Origin: Pseudomonadota bacterium
GTDB lineage: Bacteria; Myxococcota_A; UBA796; UBA9615
Direction: 5' to 3'
Length of the DNA stretch: 64,000 bases
Assembly (NCBI GenBank): GCA_024229515.1
Contig: JAAESI010000026.1
Location: forward strand, 16,447 to 80,446
The notes beneath the pieces are model-generated. The model saw only the letters and a program-made list of their open reading frames with translations, had not been told where the DNA came from and ran no database searches. Numbering within the stretch: position 1 is the first letter of the stretch; every line of letters begins with the position of its first letter. Made by a program: the position numbers and the translations under genes. This document shows positions 1-8,046 of the stretch, one piece after another.

Positions 1-864
1 ACCGGCGCCGGCACCATCTTCAGCACGCTGGACAACGCCGAGGACTACGAGTCGATCACCTAACACCTCCGGGATCGACACCGACAGCGACGGCCTCAGT
101 GACTTCGACGAGTCGAACACGCACGGCACCGACCCCAGCAACCCCGACACCGACGGCGACAGCCTGCTCGACGGCGCCGAGTTGAACAGCCACGGCACCG
201 ACCCGCTGAACCCCGACACCGATGGCGACAGCCTCGGCGACGGCCTCGAGGTGGTGGGCTGCACCGATCCGTTGAGCTCCGACACCGACGGGGACGGCCT
301 GCCCGACGGCGCCGAGGACCTCGACGGGGACAACTTCATCGACCCCGGCGAGACCGACCCCTGCAGCGCCGACACCGACGGCGACGGCCTGGACGACGGG
401 GACGAGACGACCCTGTACGGCACCGATCCCACCGACGCCGACAGCGACAACGACGGGCTGGACGACGGCGAGGAGGTCAACACCCACGGCACCGATCCGA
501 ACGACTCCGACACGGACGACGACAACTCCCCCGACGGCTTCGAGGTCACCATCGCGGGCACCGACCCGCTGGACGACGACACCGACGACGACGGCCTCCT
601 GGACGGCAACGAGGCGGCCCTCTGCACCAGCGCGCTGACGACGACGACGACGACGACGATGACGACGCGTCCCTGGACGACAGCGACGGCGACGGCCTCA
701 GCGACGAGCTCGAGCGTCAGATCGGCACCGGTCCCTTCGAGCCCAACGTGCTCCAGGGCTCCGGCGGGTGCGAGGGCTGCAGCCAGAGCGCCTCCAGCCC
801 GGCCGCGCCGCTGTCCCTCGGCCTGCTCCTCCTCGCCGGCCTGCTCGGCCTGCGCCGCCGCCGG
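1..864 (+). pseudogene. Thrombospondin type 3 repeat surface protein, 5'-partial and frameshifted
   Basis: A Ca2+-binding TSP3-repeat protein that begins before the window. Frame 1 codes up to a TAA at 61-63. The repeats (DTDGDGLxDGxE, separated by xHGTDPxx units) then run in frame 2 from about 65 to 630. At the GAC run near 635 the sensible reading returns to frame 1, giving an Asp run, one more repeat, then CEGC and a hydrophobic stretch ending in RRRR, which resembles a MYXO-CTERM sorting tail (about 765-864). Two compensating one-base shifts are therefore needed to read a single protein. No stop separates the tail from the next gene. The product would be an exported, cell-surface-sorted protein. 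Either a decayed gene or indel errors in low-complexity sequence would explain this. Confidence 0.6.
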
Positions 865-2595
865 GAACTCGCCCGCGGCTCCGCCGGGCTGCTGCTGGGG
901 CTCGCGCTGCTGCTCCCCACCGCCGCCAACGCCTTCGACACCCCGAAGATCGACGCTCAGCGCTTCGACCCCGCCCTCCAGGTCGGTGAGTTCGTGCGGG
1001 TGCGCGACGCCGAGTTGGGAGACGCCGGCCGGTGGGGGATCGCGCTGTCGCTCAACTACGCCCGCAACCCGCTCGAGTTGGGCTCGTTCGAGGGCCTCGA
1101 TCGGCGGATCGGCGTGGTCGACCACCTCGTCGGATTCGACCTGTGGGCCGCCTGGACTCCGATTCGGCGCCTCCGGATCGGCCTCGGTCTGCCCGTGCTC
1201 CAGCTTCAGCCCAGCTCGCCCGAGACGCAGGCGGTGGTTGCCGCCCTCGGCGGCAGCGGCAAGCGCGTCGGGATCGGCGATCTCCGGGTCGGCATCGCCG
1301 GCCAGATCCTGCTGCAGGAGGACCAGGGGGTGAACCTGTCAGGCGAGCTGCAGCTGGTCATCCCGACGGGCAGCCGGGCGCAGTTCATCGGCGCCGGCTC
1401 CGCTGGTCTGGACATCAACTTCGCCCTCGGCCGGCGCTGGAAGCACTTCTTGTTCGACGTGAACCTCGGCGCGCGCGGGTTCATCGGGGGGCAGCCGCTG
1501 CTGGGCCTCCAGCCCGATGACGAGCTTCGCTGGGCGGTCGGCCTCGGCGTGCCCATCGGCGACGGCACGTGGACCGTGCAGGCCGAGTGGATGGGCGCCA
1601 CGGTGATCGATCCCGTCGCCCTCGACCAGCTCGGCCTGGATCCGTTCGACGCCCGCCACACCCCGATGGAGATCAGCATCAGGGCGCGCTTCGACCCCGA
1701 GGCCCCCATCGCCGTCGCGTTCGGCATCGGCCCCGGCCTGACGAAGGGGTTCGGCTCGCCGGACATTCGGGTCTGGGCGGCGCTGACCGTCGCCCCCGAG
1801 GGGGTCGGCGATCGTGACGGCGACGGGCTCTCGGACCGCGTCGACGCCTGCCCGGCGGAGCCCGAGGACGTGGACATGTTCGAGGACGGTGACGGCTGCC
1901 CCGATCGTGACAACGACGACGACGGCGTGCTCGACGTGGACGACGGCGCACCCCTGGTTCCGGAGGACCGCGACGGTTGGGAAGACGGCGACGGCGTGCC
2001 GGACCCCGACAACGACGGTGACGGCCTCACCGATGACCGCGACGGGTGCCCCATCCAGCCCGAAGATCCCGACGGCTGGGAGGACGAGGACGGCTGCCCG
2101 GACCCGGACAACGACAGCGACGGCATCCTGGACGTGGACGATGACTGCCCGCTCCAGCCGGAGATCATCAACGCGGTGGACGACGAGGACGGCTGCCCCG
2201 ACGAGGGGCTGGTGCAGATCGGCGACGAGGGCGGCGTCACCAAGATCTTCATCCTCGAGAAGGTCTACTTCGACACCAGCAAGGCGACCATCAAGCGGCG
2301 CTCCTACGCGGTGCTGGACGCGGTGCGGGACGTGATGATCGCCTACCCCGGCATCGCCCGGGTCGAGATCCAGGGCCACACCGACAGCGACGGCAACGAC
2401 GCCGCCAACCAGGGGCTCAGCGAGCGCCGCGCAGGCGCGGTGATGCGGTACCTGATGGAGGCGGGGATCGACCCGGACCGGTTGGTCGCCGTCGGCTACG
2501 GCGAGAGCCGACCGATCGACACCAACCGCACGTCCGAAGGCAAGGCGAACAACCGCCGAGTGGAGTTCGTGGTCGTCGCCCAGGACGGCGACTGA
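748..2595 (+). CDS. OmpA-family outer membrane protein with TSP3-like repeats
   Basis: Structural outer-membrane protein expected to tether the membrane to peptidoglycan. The open frame begins at GTG 748, but the first ~35 codons are the tail of the preceding repeat protein. A classical signal peptide follows (RRRREL n-region, Leu-rich core, cleavage after TAANA) and would fit a CTG start at 850, so the true start is unresolved. The mature part has about 290 residues of beta-rich barrel-like sequence, then Asp-rich DxDxDGxxD repeats (1809-2215), then a C-terminal OmpA/MotB domain (about 2240-2590) with YFDTSKATIK, GHTDSDG and LSERRAGAV, the expected peptidoglycan-binding positions. It converges on the next gene with a 3-base gap. 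The family call is firm; the N-terminus is not. Confidence 0.8.
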   Translation: MLQGSGGCEGCSQSASSPAAPLSLGLLLLAGLLGLRRRRELARGSAGLLLGLALLLPTAANAFDTPKIDAQRFDPALQVGEFVRVRDAELGDAGRWGIALSLNYARNPLELGSFEGLDRRIGVVDHLVGFDLWAAWTPIRRLRIGLGLPVLQLQPSSPETQAVVAALGGSGKRVGIGDLRVGIAGQILLQEDQGVNLSGELQLVIPTGSRAQFIGAGSAGLDINFALGRRWKHFLFDVNLGARGFIGGQPLLGLQPDDELRWAVGLGVPIGDGTWTVQAEWMGATVIDPVALDQLGLDPFDARHTPMEISIRARFDPEAPIAVAFGIGPGLTKGFGSPDIRVWAALTVAPEGVGDRDGDGLSDRVDACPAEPEDVDMFEDGDGCPDRDNDDDGVLDVDDGAPLVPEDRDGWEDGDGVPDPDNDGDGLTDDRDGCPIQPEDPDGWEDEDGCPDPDNDSDGILDVDDDCPLQPEIINAVDDEDGCPDEGLVQIGDEGGVTKIFILEKVYFDTSKATIKRRSYAVLDAVRDVMIAYPGIARVEIQGHTDSDGNDAANQGLSERRAGAVMRYLMEAGIDPDRLVAVGYGESRPIDTNRTSEGKANNRRVEFVVVAQDGD

Positions 2596-2598
2596 GGT

Positions 2599-4212
2599 CT
2601 AGAAGCGGAGGCCCACGCCGGCGCCCAGGCGGGCGTTGAAGTGGAGGCCGATGAGGCCGCCTTCGCCGTTGACGCGGATGATGAACATCCCGTCGCCGGG
2701 GGCGATGTCGAGGCCCCCTTGCACCATGAAGCCGAGCAGCGAAGTGCCCGCGCTCAGGCCGTCGCGGTTGTAGGCGTACTGGAACGCGCCCGCGACCCAG
2801 GGGGACAGCCAACCGGCCTTGCGCACGCCCACGTTCACGCCGAACGGCATGAAGAACAGCGGGCCCGTGACGGGGGCTGAGCCCTCGGGGACGGGGAAGT
2901 CGTGCACGCCGCCGAAGGACGGGCGCACGAACGCGCCGACCACCAGAGGTCCGATGACCCGCGCCTCGAAGTCGATGCCGAGCATCGCGTAGCTGAACGT
3001 CGGCGCCGCGAACTGGTAGCCGAAGGTCGCCGCCACACGGAAACGACCGGCCAAGGCGCCACCCGTGGCCGCCTTGGGCTCGGCCTTGGGGGTGCGCTCG
3101 GCCTTGGGCTTGGGCTCCTCCTTGGGCTTGCGCTCGGCCTTGGGCTTGGGCTCCTCCTTGGGCTTGCGTTCGGCCTTGGGCTTGGGCTCCTCCTTGGGCT
3201 TGCGCTCGGTCTTCGGCTTGGGTTCGGCCTTCGGCTTGCGCTCCGCCTTGGGCGAAGAACCGCTGTCGGGCCACGCCACGCGGGGGCTCCCGTCGCCGGG
3301 GTAGGTCGCCGCGACGGGCCCGCGCCGGCCTCGGTACTGGAGCACGTGCACGTCGCCCTCGCGGCCGCCGAACTCGTCGCTGATCATCAGGCGCAGGGCC
3401 TGCTCGCCGCCGGCACTGCGTCCCCCGTCGGACCAGATCGCGCGGCCGGCTCCCGGCCACACCAGCACCGCTTCGGACAGCACGTCGATCCACATGCCGG
3501 TGAGGCCGTGCTGGGTCGAGACCTGCAGGAGGTGCCGGCCGGGCGTCAGCACGGCGCCGTCCTGGCCCGGATGGGCGAGCAGCTCGCCGTCGATGTAGAC
3601 CTCCGCCATGCCGGCGGCGCCCCACACCCAGAGGCGCGCGGGCTTCTCGCCGGCCGCCTCTTCGCGAACCTGGCTGAGCAGGTCCATGTGATCGCGGGGG
3701 AAGCCGCGCTCGCCTTCGAACGTGGGGTCCGCGGCGACGGAGTTGCGCATCGCGGTGGCGGCGCCGACCACGTCGTCCTGGTCGAAGCGCGCAGCGCCCG
3801 CGAGGAACGACAGCCGCGCCAGATCGCGCTTGGGCACCGGCGACTCCTGGCAGGGCAGGAGCGTCTCGACCACGGCGAGGGACTCCTCCGCCTTGGCCAG
3901 CTCGAAGGAGAGGACCCGCTCGGAGGCTTCGTCCAGCTTCGCGGCGACGTCGAGCGTCACCGGGGCTCCGCCGCACCGCTCCAGCTCGGCGCCCCCCACC
4001 AGCATGCGGCTGGGGCCGGCGAGCACGTCGTCGGCGAGCACCAGGGTCGGGGGCTGTCCGGTGCGGGCCTGCACCCGCTCGGCGGCGTCGCGGTCCTTCG
4101 AGACGCCGCCGTCGTGCACGACGATGTCAGCGGCCGCGGACGCGGGGAGGAGCAGCGCCGCAACGGCGAGGCTCACCCCCCACCGAACAGTGAGTCCCGG
4201 TCGGCGGCGCAT
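2599..4212 (-). CDS. Exported envelope protein with PEGA-like domain, KP-rich repeat linker and barrel-like C-terminus
   Basis: 537 residues. A signal peptide is visible (basic start, hydrophobic core, cleavage near PASAAA). Residues ~30-200 are helical and may bind partners. Around 205-260 a PEGA-like stretch (WGAAGMAEVYIDGELL ... TPGRHLLQV) suggests a surface-exposed beta sandwich. A linker of 12-residue units (ERKPKEEPKPKA type) follows at about 325-385 and could span peptidoglycan. The last ~145 residues have alternating glycine/aromatic beta-strand character ending in LGAGVGLRF, with a terminal aromatic as in outer-membrane proteins. It lies 4 bases downstream of the kinase gene on the same strand, so it is probably co-transcribed with it. 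No specific function is recognised. Confidence 0.75.
   Translation of the reverse strand: MRRRPGLTVRWGVSLAVAALLLPASAAADIVVHDGGVSKDRDAAERVQARTGQPPTLVLADDVLAGPSRMLVGGAELERCGGAPVTLDVAAKLDEASERVLSFELAKAEESLAVVETLLPCQESPVPKRDLARLSFLAGAARFDQDDVVGAATAMRNSVAADPTFEGERGFPRDHMDLLSQVREEAAGEKPARLWVWGAAGMAEVYIDGELLAHPGQDGAVLTPGRHLLQVSTQHGLTGMWIDVLSEAVLVWPGAGRAIWSDGGRSAGGEQALRLMISDEFGGREGDVHVLQYRGRRGPVAATYPGDGSPRVAWPDSGSSPKAERKPKAEPKPKTERKPKEEPKPKAERKPKEEPKPKAERKPKEEPKPKAERTPKAEPKAATGGALAGRFRVAATFGYQFAAPTFSYAMLGIDFEARVIGPLVVGAFVRPSFGGVHDFPVPEGSAPVTGPLFFMPFGVNVGVRKAGWLSPWVAGAFQYAYNRDGLSAGTSLLGFMVQGGLDIAPGDGMFIIRVNGEGGLIGLHFNARLGAGVGLRF
3097..3204 (-). repeat. Three 36-bp tandem repeats coding the KP-rich linker
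   Basis: Three nearly identical 36-bp units (3097-3132, 3133-3168, 3169-3204), followed by degenerate units to about 3250. Each encodes 12 residues rich in Lys, Pro and Glu inside the envelope protein. The unit length keeps the frame, so copy number can vary without breaking the gene. Confidence 0.85.
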
Positions 4213-4216
4213 CAGG

Positions 4217-6511
4217 CTAATTCCTCGAGTTCAGGGCGTAGAAGTCGGCGAGGTAGCGGGTCTCCTTGCCGGCCTCCACCTGGAGGGTCTTCTTCCCCGA
4301 GCGGCGGTTGAACCCGGAGCACTCTTCGGCGTCGTCGCAGACGAAGCGGACCTTGTAGGTGCCCGGCGGCAGGCGGATGCCCCGCCGCGTCTCGTCCGTG
4401 GTGCCGTAGGCCTTGCCCTCGATCTCGACCCGGCAGCGAGGCCGCGCGCTGAGGTGGAGGATGCCGGTCTCGTCCGCCGCGGACGTGTTCGTGCCCGAGC
4501 CGGACGCGGCGGTCGTCGAGGTGGTCTCTCGTCGCGCCGACGGCGTGGGGCGGGGCTTCGGGGTCGACGGCTCGGTCCGCACCCTGGGGGTCGCGGGCGC
4601 CGGGGTCGGCTCGGGGGCCGCTGCCGCCGTCTCCGGCTCCGTGGCGCCTTCGCCCTCACCGACGGCGGCTCCCTCGCCCTCCGCGACGGCACCCCCACCT
4701 TCGGCTTCGGCTTCGCCTTCGCCCTCGGCTCCAGCCTCGACGGCCGGCTCGGGGGTGGGGGCGGGCGTGGCGACGGGCTTGGTCGGCGGCTTCACCGGGA
4801 TGGCCGTCGTGGCCGTGCCGGTCTCCGGCGGGGTCCCGCGGTCCTTCAGCTTCCCGATGACGAGGGCGCTCAGGAGCACGACCATCAGCAACATCAGCAG
4901 CGCGGCGGCGATGAGCAGGCGGGTGGGCGGCCCCTTCTTCTTGCGCCTCTTGGACGCGGCGCGAGGCTTGGCGGCGGACTGCACGCCGGCGGACAGGGCG
5001 GCCTTCTTCTTCAGCTCCGGCGGAGCCACGAAGGGCATCGTCTTGTCGTCTTCGGCCGGCACCTTGAAGGGCATCGTCCGGTCGTTCTCGATGCCGCCTT
5101 CGACGGTCGTCTCTTCGTCGACGCGGGAGCCCGGCTTGTGGGCCTCGGTCTCCAGGGTCTGGGCCACGCTGGGGGCGTCGCCCGTCTCCGACAGGCCCGC
5201 CTCCACGAGATCGATCTCGTGGACGTCGCCGCCGCTGATGGGGGGCAGGGGCTGCAGCGGCTGGTAGCCGCCGAGCTGCCGGACCGCGTCCGACCCGAAG
5301 GCGCGGACCGTGCCGGAGACGACCGACATGGCGCGGGTGACGGGCACCTCGGCCGGCGGAATCTCCGGGCGCGAAGCCGCCGCGGCGGGGATCTCCTCGT
5401 CCGCTACGGAGCCGCTCTCCATGCCGAAGAAGTCGCCCGTAGCGGGGGTCCCCTTCACGTGCTGAATGAAGTCCGGGAGGTCCTCGATGATCGCGGCCTG
5501 GGGGCCCGACAGGGACTCGCGGGCCTCGCCCGCCTCCCGCGCCCAGAAGTTGCGGTCCATCGCCGCGGGGTGCCGGGCGCGCAGCCACTCCAGCTGCTCG
5601 GAGAAGACCGAGGCGCTGTCGGGGCGGTAGCGCGGATCCTTCTGGAGGGCGGCTCGCAGCAGCGCGATCCAGCCGTCGATGGCCTCCTCGGGGAGCTCGC
5701 CGTTGTGCCCCGCCACGAGGTGGGCACGCAGCTCCGCGAGGCGCTTGTCGATGTCCATCTCGAACGCGGTGTGCATCGCCCGCGCCAGATCGGCGGGGGT
5801 GGCGACCTCGACGTCGAGGAGGCGGCGTCCGAGCAGCAACTCGAACAGGATGGACGCCAGGGAGTAGATGTCGGCGCGGCCGTCGAGCTCGTCGCCCGTC
5901 AGCTGCTCGGGCGACATGTAGAAGACCGTGCCCTTGGTCTGGCCTTCCTGGGTGCGGGCCGCGAGGCGGTCGTCCTGGGCCTTGGCGATGCCGAAGTCCA
6001 GGACCTTCACCTGGCCCCGGAAGTTGACCATCAGGTTCTGCGGCTTCAGGTCGCGGTGCACGATCGAGAGCTGCTGGCCGTCCCGACCGACCATGCGGTG
6101 GGCGTGGGCGAGGGCGTCGGCGACCATCAGCCCCATGTGCAGCACCGCGGTAGCCGGGATGGACCCGTTCCGGTCGCGAATGCGCTCCTCGATGTCCGCT
6201 ACGTCCACCCCCCGGACGTGCTCCATGACCATGTAGTAGACGTCGCCGAGGACGTCGTGGTCCTCGTGCTTGAAGTCGATGACCTTGACGATGTTGGGGT
6301 GGTCCAGCTGCGAAAGCAGGCGGGCCTCGTCCGCCATCTGGCGGGCGACGTTGGGGTTGGACGCGACCATGTTGGCGTCCAGCACCTTCACGGCGAAGTC
6401 CGACACGAAGCCCATGTCGCCGCGGACCTCGGACCGGTAGACCTGTCCGAACGCGCCCGCGCCGATGAGTTCGACGAGTGTGTAGCGATCAAGCTGGAAG
6501 GGCAGCTTCAT
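4217..6511 (-). CDS. Ser/Thr protein kinase with transmembrane segment and extracytoplasmic PEGA-like domain
   Basis: 764 residues if started at ATG 6511, which has GGAGG six bases upstream. The kinase domain occupies about residues 8-285: glycine loop GAGAFGQVY, FAVKV lysine, catalytic HRDLKPQN, DFGIA, and GTVFYMSPEQL in the activation segment, so all catalytic residues are present. A cytoplasmic linker leads to one membrane helix (about 527-552), then a Pro/Glu/Ala-rich stalk, then a ~80-residue C-terminal PEGA-like domain (RCRVEIEGKAYGTT ... LPPGTYKVRF). The start codon overlaps the stop of the upstream MopE-repeat gene (ATGA), implying coupled translation. It resembles the Hanks-type receptor kinases common in myxobacteria, which sense envelope signals. 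The ligand is unknown. Confidence 0.92.
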   Translation of the reverse strand: MKLPFQLDRYTLVELIGAGAFGQVYRSEVRGDMGFVSDFAVKVLDANMVASNPNVARQMADEARLLSQLDHPNIVKVIDFKHEDHDVLGDVYYMVMEHVRGVDVADIEERIRDRNGSIPATAVLHMGLMVADALAHAHRMVGRDGQQLSIVHRDLKPQNLMVNFRGQVKVLDFGIAKAQDDRLAARTQEGQTKGTVFYMSPEQLTGDELDGRADIYSLASILFELLLGRRLLDVEVATPADLARAMHTAFEMDIDKRLAELRAHLVAGHNGELPEEAIDGWIALLRAALQKDPRYRPDSASVFSEQLEWLRARHPAAMDRNFWAREAGEARESLSGPQAAIIEDLPDFIQHVKGTPATGDFFGMESGSVADEEIPAAAASRPEIPPAEVPVTRAMSVVSGTVRAFGSDAVRQLGGYQPLQPLPPISGGDVHEIDLVEAGLSETGDAPSVAQTLETEAHKPGSRVDEETTVEGGIENDRTMPFKVPAEDDKTMPFVAPPELKKKAALSAGVQSAAKPRAASKRRKKKGPPTRLLIAAALLMLLMVVLLSALVIGKLKDRGTPPETGTATTAIPVKPPTKPVATPAPTPEPAVEAGAEGEGEAEAEGGGAVAEGEGAAVGEGEGATEPETAAAAPEPTPAPATPRVRTEPSTPKPRPTPSARRETTSTTAASGSGTNTSAADETGILHLSARPRCRVEIEGKAYGTTDETRRGIRLPPGTYKVRFVCDDAEECSGFNRRSGKKTLQVEAGKETRYLADFYALNSRN

Positions 6512-7914
6512 CGCACGTCCTCCCTTCGCCTTCTCCGCCCACCCCAATTTGCAACGAGGAGCAGTGCCAGGGCAAGTGTGCCCCCTGCAGCCGAGTCGTT
6601 GCCGGGGGCGGTCAGATTGCAGTCGAGGATGCAGCCGTAGGGGATTCCGTGCCCTACCGGGGTGCTGTCATCGTCGTCGTCGTCGTCGTCGTCCGAACCC
6701 GCGCAGTTGGGGTTCTCGTCCACCTCACCGTCGCAATCGTTGTCGATTTCGTCGCACAACTCGTCCAGGCCGGGCCGGATGGAGTTGTCCTCGTCGTCGC
6801 AGTCGCCATCGCAGGTGCTGACGCCGTCATCGTCGGCGTCGTCGGGGTTGAGCTCGGGGTCCGTGTCGTCGCAGTCGCCGTCGCAGCCGGAGGTGCCGTC
6901 GCCGTCGCGATCGTCGGGGCTGATGTCCCCGTCGGTGTCGTCGCAGTCCCCCTCGCAGGTGCTGTGTCCGTCTTCGTCGGCGTCCTCGGGGGTGAGGGTC
7001 TCGTCGGCGTCGTTGCAGTCGCCGGCGCAGGTGGGGAAGCCGTCGTCGTCGGCGTCCTCTTCGTTGCCGGGGAGGTTCCCGTCGCAGTCGTTGTCGAGGC
7101 CGTCGCAGACCTCTTCGGCGCCCTCGAAGGTGTCGCGGTTGGTGTCGTCGCAGTCTCCGTCGCAGGAGCTGACGCCGTCACCGTCCTTGTCCGGGCACTC
7201 CGGGGCGACGACGCGGATCGCGACGCCGTTGCCGACCACGGCGTCCGTGTTGCAGGAGACCAGCAGCAGCCCGGCGTCGTTCTGAGCCGCGCCGATGGCA
7301 GAGGCCTGGCCGTCGTCCTTGGGCTGCTCGACCGTGTCGTCGACGTCCAGATCGAGGTAGTGGAACTCGACGTCGTTGGTGCCCTCGAAGAGCTTCACCT
7401 CGAAGGTGATGGCGCCCTCGACATTGAAGAACGGGATCGCATACCACTCGACCACGAACATGCGGTTCGGGGCGTCGCCTCCGGTCCACACGAACACGCC
7501 GACGGCGTCGTTGTCCTCGGGGTTCAGGTCGGTCCAGTAGGGGAGCAACGCGGGCGCGCCGAGGCCGGGGCTCAGGTCCGCGCAGTCGTGGTTGTGCGAG
7601 GCGGCTTCCGCGGAGCCGAAGCTGAGCACGCCGTTGGCGTGGACGTCGATCTGGTTGTACTCGGTCCCGTAGTAGACGAACCCGAAGGGCAGGTCGACCG
7701 TCTCCACGCCGTCGTCCAACAGGGTCAGGGGCTCGGCGCCGTTGTCGATCTCGTAGTTGAACGTGGGACCGCTTGGCTCCGTGCTGTCCAGCCAGGAGTA
7801 GCCCGCTGCGTCGGGGCCGCCGCTGGCCGCCAGGGCCGGCGCGCACCACAGCACCACCCCGGCTCCGAGGAGCCGGGCCGCGAGGGCTGCGTCGTTCGAT
7901 CCGATGATGCTCAC
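6508..7914 (-). CDS. MopE-type metal-binding repeat surface protein with MYXO-CTERM-like tail
   Basis: About 468 residues from GTG 7914, chosen because it opens a signal peptide (hydrophobic core, cleavage near APALA); the open frame extends further to 7983. Residues ~25-210 form a beta-rich N-terminal domain (YEIDNGAEPLTLLDDG, VHANGVLSFGS). Then come about six GDCDDxD / LCDEIDNDCDG repeats of the MopE family (putative copper or calcium binding). A run of nine Asp follows, then CILDC, a hydrophobic segment and GGRRRRRE, a MYXO-CTERM-like sorting tail. The stop overlaps the kinase start by four bases (ATGA), so the surface protein and the receptor kinase are produced together. It could be the kinase's envelope partner, which is an inference. 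Confidence 0.8.
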   Translation of the reverse strand: MSIIGSNDAALAARLLGAGVVLWCAPALAASGGPDAAGYSWLDSTEPSGPTFNYEIDNGAEPLTLLDDGVETVDLPFGFVYYGTEYNQIDVHANGVLSFGSAEAASHNHDCADLSPGLGAPALLPYWTDLNPEDNDAVGVFVWTGGDAPNRMFVVEWYAIPFFNVEGAITFEVKLFEGTNDVEFHYLDLDVDDTVEQPKDDGQASAIGAAQNDAGLLLVSCNTDAVVGNGVAIRVVAPECPDKDGDGVSSCDGDCDDTNRDTFEGAEEVCDGLDNDCDGNLPGNEEDADDDGFPTCAGDCNDADETLTPEDADEDGHSTCEGDCDDTDGDISPDDRDGDGTSGCDGDCDDTDPELNPDDADDDGVSTCDGDCDDEDNSIRPGLDELCDEIDNDCDGEVDENPNCAGSDDDDDDDDDSTPVGHGIPYGCILDCNLTAPGNDSAAGGTLALALLLVANWGGRRRRREDVR

Positions 7915-8046
7915 AATATCGATTCTGCCCTCCCTGGGCACGGAGGGGCGAGGTTGATTACAGGGACCACGTCCCTCGGTCAAGGGTTCCCGCTCGGTTC
8001 ACTGCGTCTTGACGCGCGCGTAAGGGCGCGCCCATGCTCGCGCGCA

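Noticed and set aside
640..660. GAC tandem tract as CRISPR or microsatellite element
   Set aside because: It is the coding run for the Asp linker, as in many genes here; no spacer structure.
2902..4311. Open frame on + strand opposite the KP-repeat protein
   Set aside because: Low-complexity Leu/Gly product mirrored from the repeat; the minus-strand gene has a signal peptide and PEGA-like domain.
6660..7200. Long + strand open frames opposite the MopE gene (Val/Ser-rich)
   Set aside because: They are antisense shadows of GAC/GTC-rich repeats; no start context or family resemblance.
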